A stretch of DNA of 11,835 nucleotides from Clostridia bacterium (GTDB taxonomy: Bacteria > Bacillota > Clostridia > Oscillospirales > CAG-382), in contig JAFQII010000207.1 of NCBI GenBank assembly GCA_017397605.1, forward strand, positions 1 to 11,835. Reading direction: 5' to 3'. A model generated the notes under the pieces. That model was given only the letters and a program-made list of their open reading frames with translations, was not told the origin of the DNA and searched no databases. Shown piece by piece: positions 1-6,387 of the stretch; position 1 is the stretch's first letter; every line of letters starts with the position of its first letter. Made by a program: the position numbers and the translations under genes.

Positions 1-288
1 AAACTCACGGACGATCATAAAGGAGTCGTCGCGGTTCCAAACGTAAAACATATATTCTGCCGTACCGCCGTCGCCGATGCCTTCCCCTTTGTACTCGGCG
101 GTGTTGAACAGATAGATGAATCTGATCGATTCCCACCGGGTCAGTTCATATCCTCCAACCTCGATTCTCTCCACCCGAAATGCACGGATGCGGTCGCTTC
201 GGTTAAAAACCAGCAGGACGGTAACCGTGGCGACCACCACCAAAAGTATCACTGCGGTAAGGATAATGAGTTTGCGTTTCTTTTTCAT
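1..288 (-). CDS. Membrane-anchored hypothetical protein, N-terminal 96 residues only
   Basis: Third gene of the ECF sigma operon, open at the left window edge so its C-terminus is not seen. The first 96 residues are visible: a lysine/arginine-rich start (MKKKRK), one hydrophobic segment at about residues 7-28, then a soluble region rich in aromatic and charged residues. This predicts a short cytoplasmic tail, one membrane anchor or uncleaved signal, and an extracytoplasmic domain. It starts 23 bp after the anti-sigma stop codon, with an AAAGGA ribosome-binding site at 300-305, 11 nt before the ATG, so co-transcription is likely. I do not recognise the family. Position suggests an accessory or target protein of the sigma/anti-sigma pair, which is inference. 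The start is well supported because basic residues, hydrophobic segment and RBS line up. Confidence 0.72.
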   Translation of the reverse strand, partial: MKKKRKLIILTAVILLVVVATVTVLLVFNRSDRIRAFRVERIEVGGYELTRWESIRFIYLFNTAEYKGEGIGDGGTAEYMFYVWNRDDSFMIVREF

Positions 289-311
289 GTTTCAAATGGT
301 CCTTTCTGTGT

Positions 312-1388
312 TTAATCGTCTTCGTAGGTGTACTTTTTTGGGATGGCGATGATTTTTGCGGAGAATTCGGCAATGCCTGTATCGTTTTCTGCCGTACCCA
401 TGAGGTTGAAAACGGGTTGCAGAATGGTACAGCCGTTGGAATACTGGTTGACATAGAGCAGCTTGACACGTTCTACGTTCAGCTTATCGGCAATGCCCGA
501 AAAGGTCGTTCCGTCCGTTTCGACAGAAAATGCATCCGCATCCTTGATCTTGTCGATCGCGTCGTCCAGAGAAAGCATCGGGATTTCGCCGACCTTGGTG
601 TAGTCGTAAAATTCCATGCGGAGGGTATAAAGTCCCTTGGAATTAAAATACATGCTGCAAAATTCGTCGCCGAGTATCCGTATGCCGTCGATCTTTTTTC
701 TGAACACAACGCGTTTGGAAACAATGTATTTTTCGCCGACGATGTAGTCATCGCCGTCTTTTATACAATCTTGCTGTGTCTGCGTGGAAAGTACGCCGAG
801 ACATTCATATTCTCCCTCGATCAGCGGCAGATCTTCAAAAATTTCGATCGCCTGCGCTACGATCTCCTCGTCACTTTGTGTCATGGGATCGTAACTGTTG
901 TTGGCATGGTCGTTGTACTTCAATTCGTTGCCGTTATCCCGAAAAACGCGTTGGTCACCGAACCAAACAGCTGAAGATGTATGCCAAATCAGTTCTGTGC
1001 CCGTCACATTAAAATGGTCGCTGAATTGCAAAACATCCTCGTCAGTGATTGTGCGCGGTGTAATTTCGTAGATAGGCATGGTCGTTGCAAAGGTGTCTGT
1101 CACGTTCGACTCGATTTTTGTAAAAAAGTTGATCGTTTCGTCAGCGTTGCCGAGTGCTTCTGCGCTCAAATCAATGCGCTTGTACTGATGATCTTCACCG
1201 CCGTACTCCAAATGCGTGAAAATATAGATCAAGGTTGCAGGCACGCATACCGCGAGCAAAATACAAAAGCATGCCGCGGCGGCAAGGAGACGCAAAAGAA
1301 TGCGTTTGGTTTTGTGCTTGCCCTCTGCGCGTTCGACCAGATCGCGGTCGATGTCGCTCAGCGCGTACAGAATGTCGTGTGCGTTCAT
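312..1388 (-). CDS. Probable anti-sigma factor, single-pass membrane protein
   Basis: 358 residues. The N-terminus has the pattern DILYALSDIDRDLVERA (residues 5-21), as in many membrane proteins encoded just after ECF sigma genes in Clostridia. One transmembrane segment follows at about residues 29-57, then a roughly 300-residue extracytoplasmic domain with no motif I recognise. The start overlaps the sigma stop codon (ATGA at 1385-1388), and a GGAGGGG ribosome-binding site lies at 1397-1403 inside the sigma gene, so the two are probably translationally coupled and made in a fixed ratio. Expected role: hold the sigma factor at the membrane and release it on an envelope signal. The classic zinc anti-sigma motif (HxxxCxxC) is absent, so any sigma binding must use another fold. 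The anti-sigma role rests on gene order, topology and the N-terminal pattern, not on a diagnostic domain. Confidence 0.75.
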   Translation of the reverse strand: MNAHDILYALSDIDRDLVERAEGKHKTKRILLRLLAAAACFCILLAVCVPATLIYIFTHLEYGGEDHQYKRIDLSAEALGNADETINFFTKIESNVTDTFATTMPIYEITPRTITDEDVLQFSDHFNVTGTELIWHTSSAVWFGDQRVFRDNGNELKYNDHANNSYDPMTQSDEEIVAQAIEIFEDLPLIEGEYECLGVLSTQTQQDCIKDGDDYIVGEKYIVSKRVVFRKKIDGIRILGDEFCSMYFNSKGLYTLRMEFYDYTKVGEIPMLSLDDAIDKIKDADAFSVETDGTTFSGIADKLNVERVKLLYVNQYSNGCTILQPVFNLMGTAENDTGIAEFSAKIIAIPKKYTYEDD

Positions 1389-1945
1389 ACCGCAAACCCC
1401 TCCTTGTCCAGTCTTGCTTTGAGTTTTTGCCGTGTGCGCATCAGCATGGATTTGACCTTGCTTTGGCTCATGGCAAAATCATGCGCGATCTCGGCGATCG
1501 TGTGCATATGCCAATATCTGCGGATAAAAACGTGACGCTCTGTAGCGGAAAGCTCGCGCAAAAAACGGTTGAGCGTGTCTTTTAACACGATCGAGTCCGT
1601 GACATCGGTCTCCGCGTGGCGGTCAGGGATGCATTCCGCAAGCTCCTCCAATGCCAATTCGTATTGCCCGCCGCCGCGCTTTTGTGCGGTCTTGAATTCA
1701 TAGCGGTTGATGGAAAGCCGGCGAGTGATGCTTGCCAAAAATGTTTTCAAGGGGTTGGGATGCTGTGGGGGAATGGAATTCCATGCTTTTAAGTAAGTGT
1801 CGTTGACGGTTTCTTTTGCGTCCTCGTCGTCGCGCAGAATGCCAAAGGAAATGTAATGCAGATAGCGTCCGTATGCGGCGTCTGTCTCATGGATGGCATC
1901 CTCCGAACGTTGCAGGTACAGTTCCACGATCATTTCGTCTGTCAT
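1385..1945 (-). CDS. ECF-type RNA polymerase sigma factor
   Basis: 186 residues, the usual length for an extracytoplasmic-function sigma factor. Region 2 spans about residues 20-85 and includes the core-binding and -10-recognition part (DDEDAKETVNDTYLKAWNSI, residues 39-58, followed by LKTFLASITRRLSINRY). Region 4 spans about residues 128-178 (ELSATERHVFIRRYW, then the helix-turn-helix IAEIAHDFAMSQSKVKSMLMRTRQKL). Sigma regions 1 and 3 are absent, as expected for the class. The ATG has a strong AAAGGAG site (1954-1960) 8 nt upstream. It directs RNA polymerase to a small regulon, probably including its own operon through the motif at 1982-2010. The downstream overlapping gene is the probable anti-sigma factor. 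The signal and wider regulon cannot be read from this window. Confidence 0.95.
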   Translation of the reverse strand: MTDEMIVELYLQRSEDAIHETDAAYGRYLHYISFGILRDDEDAKETVNDTYLKAWNSIPPQHPNPLKTFLASITRRLSINRYEFKTAQKRGGGQYELALEELAECIPDRHAETDVTDSIVLKDTLNRFLRELSATERHVFIRRYWHMHTIAEIAHDFAMSQSKVKSMLMRTRQKLKARLDKEGFAV

Positions 1946-1981
1946 CTTCGGTGCTCCTTTCTTGATATACCTTCATCCAAT

Positions 1982-2010
1982 GATACAGAAAAATGCCGCC
2001 TCACGTTGCA
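1982..2010 (-). promoter_or_regulatory. Candidate autoregulated ECF promoter upstream of the sigma gene
   Basis: On the minus strand TGCAAC (2010-2005) is followed after 17 nt by TGTATC (1987-1982). The AAC-containing -35 and the 16-17 nt spacing are typical of ECF promoters. The -10 lacks the frequent CGT core, so the match is partial. It lies about 37 nt before the sigma ATG and just beyond the terminator of the upstream gene. The sigma operon must start somewhere in this short gap, and no good TTGACA/TATAAT pair is present in it. Confidence 0.45.
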
Positions 2011-2054
2011 AAAAACAAAAAAGTTTGATGCCGCTTGTAAAAACAGCATCAAAC
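2010..2054 (-). terminator. Intrinsic terminator of the transglutaminase-dockerin gene
   Basis: A perfect 9-bp stem, GTTTGATGC with GCATCAAAC (2023-2031 and 2046-2054, 14-nt loop), is followed on the minus strand by a T-rich run (complement of 2010-2022). It begins 8 bp beyond the stop codon of the gene ending at 2062 and insulates the ECF operon from it. Confidence 0.88.
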
Positions 2055-2061
2055 CCGGTTG

Positions 2062-3477
2062 TCATTTACCCAGCTCGACAGATGACTTGCCTGTTGCGGG
2101 GTCAATGTTTGCGAGATAACGAAGCAAGCACGTGAGATCTGCGCTGTTGATCTTGCCGTCGCCGTTGCAATCCGCACCTTCGCTGACAGCGAGTTCGGAT
2201 ACGCCTGTCAAAGGATTGCGGGTTGCAAGATAACGCGCAAGTCGGGTAACGTCTTTGCAGTTGAGCACACTGTCGCCGGTGCAATCGCCAAAGACGGGCG
2301 CTTGTGCACCGCACATGGAACAGCGGCTTCCCACATAATCGTGTGCGAGCTTGGAAAGTGTCTCGGAGTAGCCGATTTCGCAACCGAGACATGCATAATA
2401 GACCGTGCCTTCGTTTTGGCATGTGGGAGTGACGGTAACGGTTCCCTCGTCATACACATGCGTATGCGTATATGTCTGCGCAGACAATGCCGGAAAATCC
2501 ATCTTCACGACACCGTTGCCGTAAAAATCTCCGTCGGCGAGGTGCGACTCTTCAAACGTAATTTTTAAGAAAGATGCGGGCACGGTTTGACTGCCGATGA
2601 GGAAAAAGTCGTAGTAGATCTCGTCCTGATCGTCCCAGGTGACGTCCACGGCGTACCAGTTGCCGTCTTCCATGCGTACGGCGTTCCATGCGTGCGGACC
2701 AAAGCCCGTCGAGGTAACGGCGTTGCCCGTGATCAGCATGCACGGGATCTCATACAGATCGCAAAACAGCTTAAAAGATTTGGCATATCCCTCGCAGACC
2801 GCTTCGCCCTTGACCAATGCGCCGTAAATATTGTGCGCATAAGAGGAATCTATATAGACAATTGTTTCGCAGAGGTAATCGTGAAACTGTCTGAGCAGTT
2901 CTCTGCGGTTGCCCGTCTCAAACGAGACGCTCTGCAAAACGTCTTGAATCTCTCTGCACATCGAGTCGTAGTCGGCACCCGAAAAGCCGTCACTCGGTAC
3001 GGCAGAGCAGATGACCGTGACCGACTCCAACTCGGTTCCGCGAATGGAGTAGGAGCAGGAGTATCCGATGCGCCCCGTCCAGAACAGCATGGGCGTATCT
3101 TGTACAGCCGCCGCATAAGCGGGCAACACAAGCTCGGACAGATAGGCAGCCAGCTCGGTCTGAAAACGCGGGTCCGACACAGCGGGAAGCGGTGGGAGTG
3201 TTTCCAGATCCATCATGCACACGTTGTCCGACGGCGTCGAGCAGACAAACAAATCGTACAGCGCTTTTTGATCATCGGTGAGCAATTGATCGCGGTATTT
3301 GTGCGAGGCGGAAAAATCGACTGCTCCTGCCTGAAAAGCAAAATCCGAAAGTGCCGCGTATTGCATTTCCGTGGTATAAAACCGTACAGTATCCAATGCC
3401 GACGCGGGGATTGCCTGCGCAGTCAAAAGGCACAGCAGTACGATAAGCGTCAGATAACGAAAGAAACGTTTTTTCAC
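2062..3477 (-). CDS. Secreted transglutaminase-like protein with C-terminal dockerin
   Basis: 471 residues from a GTG start (3475-3477) preceded by AAGGAG at 3486-3491, 8 nt away. The longer in-frame ATG at 3648 would place the start upstream of the promoter at 3511-3539 and add a non-signal-like tail before the signal peptide, so it was rejected. Signal peptide at about 1-27. A transglutaminase-like cysteine-protease fold has its triad visible: Cys228 (GEAVCEGYAKSF), His262 (GPHAWNAV) and Asp278 (WYAVDVTWDD). A cysteine/histidine-rich module follows at about 338-390 (C353, C363, C366, C386, C389), possibly metal-binding. Residues about 396-465 form a type I dockerin with two EF-hand-like loops: D398-T400-D402...D409, and the fuller D436-N438-D440...D447, each followed by an LxRYLA helix. 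Dockerins bind cohesins on scaffoldins or cell surfaces, so this enzyme is probably displayed in an extracellular complex. Whether it hydrolyses peptides or crosslinks proteins is unknown. Confidence 0.9.
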   Translation of the reverse strand: MKKRFFRYLTLIVLLCLLTAQAIPASALDTVRFYTTEMQYAALSDFAFQAGAVDFSASHKYRDQLLTDDQKALYDLFVCSTPSDNVCMMDLETLPPLPAVSDPRFQTELAAYLSELVLPAYAAAVQDTPMLFWTGRIGYSCSYSIRGTELESVTVICSAVPSDGFSGADYDSMCREIQDVLQSVSFETGNRRELLRQFHDYLCETIVYIDSSYAHNIYGALVKGEAVCEGYAKSFKLFCDLYEIPCMLITGNAVTSTGFGPHAWNAVRMEDGNWYAVDVTWDDQDEIYYDFFLIGSQTVPASFLKITFEESHLADGDFYGNGVVKMDFPALSAQTYTHTHVYDEGTVTVTPTCQNEGTVYYACLGCEIGYSETLSKLAHDYVGSRCSMCGAQAPVFGDCTGDSVLNCKDVTRLARYLATRNPLTGVSELAVSEGADCNGDGKINSADLTCLLRYLANIDPATGKSSVELGK

Positions 3478-3510
3478 ACAAACAACTCCTTTTTGTCCAT
3501 TCCTGTTTTC

Positions 3511-3539
3511 AGTATAGCGCAAACGGAGGGGCTTGTCAA
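3511..3539 (-). promoter_or_regulatory. Consensus housekeeping promoter for the dockerin gene
   Basis: On the minus strand TTGACA (3539-3534) and TATACT (3516-3511) are separated by exactly 17 nt. Transcription would start near 3504, giving a 5' leader of about 27 nt that carries the AAGGAG site used by the GTG start at 3477. Confidence 0.87.
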
Positions 3540-3581
3540 GTTGATTTGGGCGCGATTGCACGAAAAACTCTTTTTTTACTT

Positions 3582-3610
3582 GAAACGTCTTTTTTGTCAA
3601 AACGGTTGCA
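3582..3610 (-). promoter_or_regulatory. Possible second, ECF-type promoter of the dockerin gene
   Basis: On the minus strand TGCAAC (3610-3605) is followed after 17 nt by CGTTTC (3587-3582). The -35 hexamer and the spacing are identical to those of the candidate promoter in front of the ECF sigma gene, and the -10 contains CGTT, common in ECF promoters. It shares bases with the cysE -35 element on the other strand, so part of the match may be coincidental. If real, it would link the dockerin protein to the neighbouring sigma factor. Confidence 0.28.
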
Positions 3611-3634
3611 AAACCAAAAGAAATATAGTATACT
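3606..3634 (+). promoter_or_regulatory. Housekeeping promoter of cysE
   Basis: TTGCAA (3606-3611) and TATACT (3629-3634) are spaced by 17 nt. The start point would be near 3641, leaving a leader of about 27 nt with a GGGGG-type ribosome-binding site (3656-3660) before the ATG at 3668. There is no room for a T-box or other cysteine-responsive leader. Confidence 0.78.
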
Positions 3635-3667
3635 TGAAACAAGATCACCGACGAAGGGGGCTTTTTT

Positions 3668-4570
3668 ATGATTCAGGAATGGTTGAGCGGCAGTGCGGGC
3701 AAGGTTGCCGACAGCTTGATCGCACTCAACAGCCAAAACGAGGCGGATGCCACGGTTGGCGGATTCGGGGTTAAAACACGCGTCCAGCAGGCGACAGAGC
3801 TGCTGCGTGTTGCGATGTTTCCCAATATTTTCTCTGCGCAGGAGGTGCCTGCGGCGTTTTTGTCTACCGTTGTGACGGACAGCTTGCAAAAAGCGGCGAT
3901 GCTGCTGCACGGCGTGATCAGCGAGGTGTTTTGTTATACCTGCGGAGGAGATTCTCCGACGGGAACGGTTTGCGGCGAGTGCGAGGACAAAGCCGATGCG
4001 GCGGTCTGCGCGTTTATGGATACCATTCCCGAGGTCATGCGTCTTTTGAACACCGATATCGAGGCGGCGTATCTCGGCGACCCTGCGGCAAGGGGCAAAA
4101 CAGAAATCATGCTGGCGTACCCGTCCTTTGAGGCGGTCAGCATCTTTCGGCTTGCGCACAGTCTGCACGTACTGGGCGTTCCGCTCATTCCGCGCATGAT
4201 GACGGAGTATGCGCACCAAAAAACGGGCATCGACATTCACCCCGGCGCGTCGATCGGCGAGAGCTTTTTCATCGACCACGGCACCGGCGTGGTCATCGGC
4301 GAAACCTGCACGATCGGACACCACGTCAAGGTTTATCAGGGCGTGACTTTGGGTGCAAAAAGCTTTGAGACCGACGAAAACGGCAACCCCGTCAAGGGCA
4401 TCAAGCGCCACCCCGACATCGGTGACCGCGTGGTGATTTATGCGGGAGCAACCATTCTCGGCGGAAACACGCACATCGGTGACGACAGCGTCATCGGCGG
4501 TAACGTCTGGCTGACACATTCCGTCCCCGCAGGCAGTAAGGTGTACAACACCCTGTCGTCCAGAATGTAA
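3668..4570 (+). CDS. cysE: Serine O-acetyltransferase, CysE family
   Basis: 300 residues. It transfers an acetyl group from acetyl-CoA to L-serine, giving O-acetylserine, the direct precursor of cysteine; it acts in the cytosol. The helical N-terminal domain (about 1-185) includes the family stretch YPSFEAVSIFRLAH (151-164) and PRMMTEYAHQKTGIDIHPGA (175-194). A left-handed beta-helix of hexapeptide repeats covers about 190-290. His204 in FIDHGTG and His248 in KRHPDIGD match the catalytic and substrate-binding histidines of E. coli CysE (His158 and His193), and Asp189 and Asp203 are also kept. It is longer than E. coli CysE (273). The N-terminal domain has an unusual C89-x2-C92-x9-C102-x2-C105 arrangement that could bind a metal. 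The gene stands alone between its own promoter and terminator, with no cysK in view. Confidence 0.95.
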   Translation: MIQEWLSGSAGKVADSLIALNSQNEADATVGGFGVKTRVQQATELLRVAMFPNIFSAQEVPAAFLSTVVTDSLQKAAMLLHGVISEVFCYTCGGDSPTGTVCGECEDKADAAVCAFMDTIPEVMRLLNTDIEAAYLGDPAARGKTEIMLAYPSFEAVSIFRLAHSLHVLGVPLIPRMMTEYAHQKTGIDIHPGASIGESFFIDHGTGVVIGETCTIGHHVKVYQGVTLGAKSFETDENGNPVKGIKRHPDIGDRVVIYAGATILGGNTHIGDDSVIGGNVWLTHSVPAGSKVYNTLSSRM

Positions 4571-4612
4571 AAAAATCCCTTCGGAGAAGTGCTTTGCTCC
4601 GAAGGGTTTTTT
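4571..4612. terminator. Bidirectional terminator between cysE and spoIIQ
   Basis: A perfect 10-bp stem, CCCTTCGGAG with CTCCGAAGGG (4577-4586 and 4597-4606, 10-nt loop), is flanked by A5 at 4571-4575 and T6 at 4607-4612. It can end transcription of cysE on the plus strand and of the convergent spoIIQ-like gene on the minus strand. Confidence 0.95.
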
Positions 4613-4615
4613 GAC

Positions 4616-5365
4616 TTAATTGTACAATTCCTGTTCGGGATCGATGTGCTTGCCGTCTAAGATCATTTCAAAATGCAGATGGGGATCGTCTGCGCTTTCG
4701 GAGAGGGCGGTCTTGCCGACATAACCGAGCACGTCGCCTGTTTTCAGCTCTGTGCCGACTGCGATTCCTTCGGCAAGCGCGGGAGAAAGGTTGGCGTACA
4801 CGGTCACCAAGCCGTGTTCGTGCCGAACAGAGACGACTGTGCCGTAAAAGTCATCTGCCTTGACCGACTCGACGGTTCCCGCGCTGTAGCAGTATACCTC
4901 TTCCCCGAGCGGTGCGGCGATATCGATACCCGTATGCACGCGGTAGTCGTTCATGGTGGCAGAAAACACAAGTGTATCCAACGCACATTCCTTGACGATC
5001 TCGCCGTCTTGAATCGGAAGCGCATACAAGGGCTTTTGCTCTGCTACGGGAGGCAGGGAGGGCGTGTTGTCGACGACATCGCTTTCTTCGTCAAAGACCG
5101 GGGTATCTTTGTCGGTTTCGGGCGGGATCGGAATGATGATCTCTACCGTGGAATCTTCGCTCGCATCCGGGGTGATCGAAAAGGATGGCGTACTGTAAGA
5201 GGGCAGTTCGTCAACGCTTCGGTTGAGCGAAACGATGCTTGCGACTGCGACACCGACGATCGTCAGCGCCATTGCAAGGTAGAGATAGGCGGAATAACGG
5301 TTGAGACGTGTTGTCTTTTTTTCTTTTTGTTCTTGATTTTCAAAAACCGGTTGCAGATTGGGCAT
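4616..5365 (-). CDS. spoIIQ: SpoIIQ-like membrane protein with M23/LytM peptidase domain
   Basis: 249 residues. Short cytoplasmic tail, one membrane segment (about 26-48), an acidic proline-rich linker (about 50-110), then an M23 endopeptidase domain (about 112-249). His144 and Asp148 (HTGID), His229 and His231 (HLHFE) are present, so most zinc and catalytic ligands remain. The position usually holding the other catalytic histidine (YxHL in LytM) reads Y190-A-N192-L, as is common in SpoIIQ proteins. SpoIIQ sits in the forespore membrane, contacts mother-cell SpoIIIAH across the septum, and supports engulfment and the feeding channel. The spoIID-like gene lies directly upstream on the same strand, an order known from Clostridioides difficile. 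AGGAGGA (5374-5380) lies 8 nt before the ATG. A plain M23 peptidase is the alternative, but size, topology and neighbour favour SpoIIQ. Confidence 0.85.
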   Translation of the reverse strand: MPNLQPVFENQEQKEKKTTRLNRYSAYLYLAMALTIVGVAVASIVSLNRSVDELPSYSTPSFSITPDASEDSTVEIIIPIPPETDKDTPVFDEESDVVDNTPSLPPVAEQKPLYALPIQDGEIVKECALDTLVFSATMNDYRVHTGIDIAAPLGEEVYCYSAGTVESVKADDFYGTVVSVRHEHGLVTVYANLSPALAEGIAVGTELKTGDVLGYVGKTALSESADDPHLHFEMILDGKHIDPEQELYN

Positions 5366-5398
5366 AGAAAAGGTCCTCCTGTTGTTTTTTGCTGTCGT

Positions 5399-5428
5399 TA
5401 GTTTGCACCAAACAGAGCGGACCTATTC
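5399..5428 (-). promoter_or_regulatory. Candidate sigma-F promoter of spoIIQ
   Basis: On the minus strand GAATA (5428-5424) and GTGCAAACTA (5408-5399) are separated by 15 nt. Against the known sigma-F pattern (GywTA, then GGnrAnAnTw) the -35 has one mismatch and the -10 differs at one or two positions. No sigma-A promoter was found in this 76-bp gap. In studied spore formers spoIIQ is a sigma-F gene, which raises the likelihood. Confidence 0.42.
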
Positions 5429-5441
5429 AAAATATCGGGAT

Positions 5442-6308
5442 TTATGTAAACGCTTTTCCGACTTGCGTTTCGGGATAATAAAACGCGAGGATCTCCAAAA
5501 AATCCGAGCCCGTTTTTTCGAGCATGGACGCACCGTGCAGGCTCATGCCGACGCCGTCTCCTTCTCCGTAGCAGACGGCGCGTACTTCATCGCCCGTGAC
5601 GGTGAGATCGATGCAGGTGGACGGAAGGGAGAGCAATGCGGCAAAACGGCCGCCGTCCAGCGTCAGCCCGCCCAGTTCTGCCGTATGGATGCGGTGGGAT
5701 TTGTCGTAGCCGAGCAACAGTGTCGAAAGATCGGTCTGCTCTGACAGCCCCAACAGCGCCAAAAAGGTCGGCTTGTCCCATGTTTTTTCTGCAAAAACGT
5801 CCTCGGTGACGTTTTTGACCTCGACAAGATAAGGGAGCGAAACGCCGTAGACGCTCCTGCTGCTTGCGGTGTATGCGCCCGAGCTTTGGTGCATCATCGC
5901 GGCGGCAGGCTTTCCGCGGTACAGCACCGCCAGACTTGCGGTATCCGAAACGGCGCGTATGATCTCTTCATCGACGGCCGTGCATGAAAACGCAACACAG
6001 CAGGCAGGGTTATCGCAAACGGCTGCTTCTGCATGGACAGGGCGGTTCTGCTCACAGTACAACGCGCGGCTGCGTACCGCAACGGCGATGGCTTTGAGCG
6101 TTTCGCCGCTGTAGGGATAGGCGGCATTTTGCATGACGCCCAGCACATAGTCCTCGGTCGGCATGACATCGACAGATCCTGTTTGGCTTGACAGCACATG
6201 GATCAACGCCGTGCTTTCTTCGGCAGGGAGCGGAAAGACCGTCGGCGCCAGCGGAAGCGCGGTCGCACAGAAAACGATTGCAAAAAAATAAAGCAGATAG
6301 TTTTTCAT
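5442..6308 (-). CDS. spoIID: SpoIID-family sporulation protein with altered active-site residues
   Basis: 288 residues. Hydrophobic N-terminal anchor or signal (about 3-25), then the SpoIID/LytB domain: EDYVLGVMQ (52-60), ETLKAIAVAVRSRALY (69-84), HQSSGAYT (140-147), GVGMSLHGA (252-260) and ILAFYYPET (273-281). SpoIID is a mother-cell lytic transglycosylase that trims amidase-stripped septal peptidoglycan during engulfment. Several catalytic-type positions look changed. The Glu of the usual GVVxxEMP motif aligns with Ala62 or Ala63. The CxxxxHCQ motif reads CDNPACCV (98-105). The usual GHGVGMS reads GDGVGMS. Family membership is clear, but activity is doubtful. AAAGGA (6323-6328) is 14 nt from the ATG, a long spacing, though the hydrophobic N-terminus fits this start. 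It is followed by spoIIQ and probably driven by the sigma-E-like promoter upstream. Confidence 0.88.
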   Translation of the reverse strand: MKNYLLYFFAIVFCATALPLAPTVFPLPAEESTALIHVLSSQTGSVDVMPTEDYVLGVMQNAAYPYSGETLKAIAVAVRSRALYCEQNRPVHAEAAVCDNPACCVAFSCTAVDEEIIRAVSDTASLAVLYRGKPAAAMMHQSSGAYTASSRSVYGVSLPYLVEVKNVTEDVFAEKTWDKPTFLALLGLSEQTDLSTLLLGYDKSHRIHTAELGGLTLDGGRFAALLSLPSTCIDLTVTGDEVRAVCYGEGDGVGMSLHGASMLEKTGSDFLEILAFYYPETQVGKAFT

Positions 6309-6358
6309 CGAAAAAAGGCGCGTCCTTTCTTTTGGATGGAGAAAACAAGGTCTGCTTT

Positions 6359-6387
6359 ATTGTATTCGGTACAGAGTAAAATTATGC
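6359..6387 (-). promoter_or_regulatory. Candidate sigma-E promoter of spoIID
   Basis: On the minus strand GCATAAT (6387-6381) and AATACAAT (6366-6359) are spaced by 14 nt. The known sigma-E consensus is kmATATT, then CATACAnT after 13-15 nt, so each element differs by one base. The -35 overlaps the stop codon of the upstream membrane-protein gene (6382-6384). The start would be near 6352, 44 nt before spoIID. This is the mother-cell control expected for spoIID. Confidence 0.65.

Noticed and set aside
3478..3648. Upstream in-frame ATG extending the transglutaminase protein by 57 residues
   Set aside because: It lies upstream of a consensus promoter (3511-3539) and would bury the signal peptide inside the protein. 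The GTG at 3477 has a well-spaced AAGGAG.
2587..3774. 395-codon plus-strand open frame opposite the transglutaminase gene
   Set aside because: It runs through two divergent promoters and the start of cysE, and its composition is typical of an antisense shadow.
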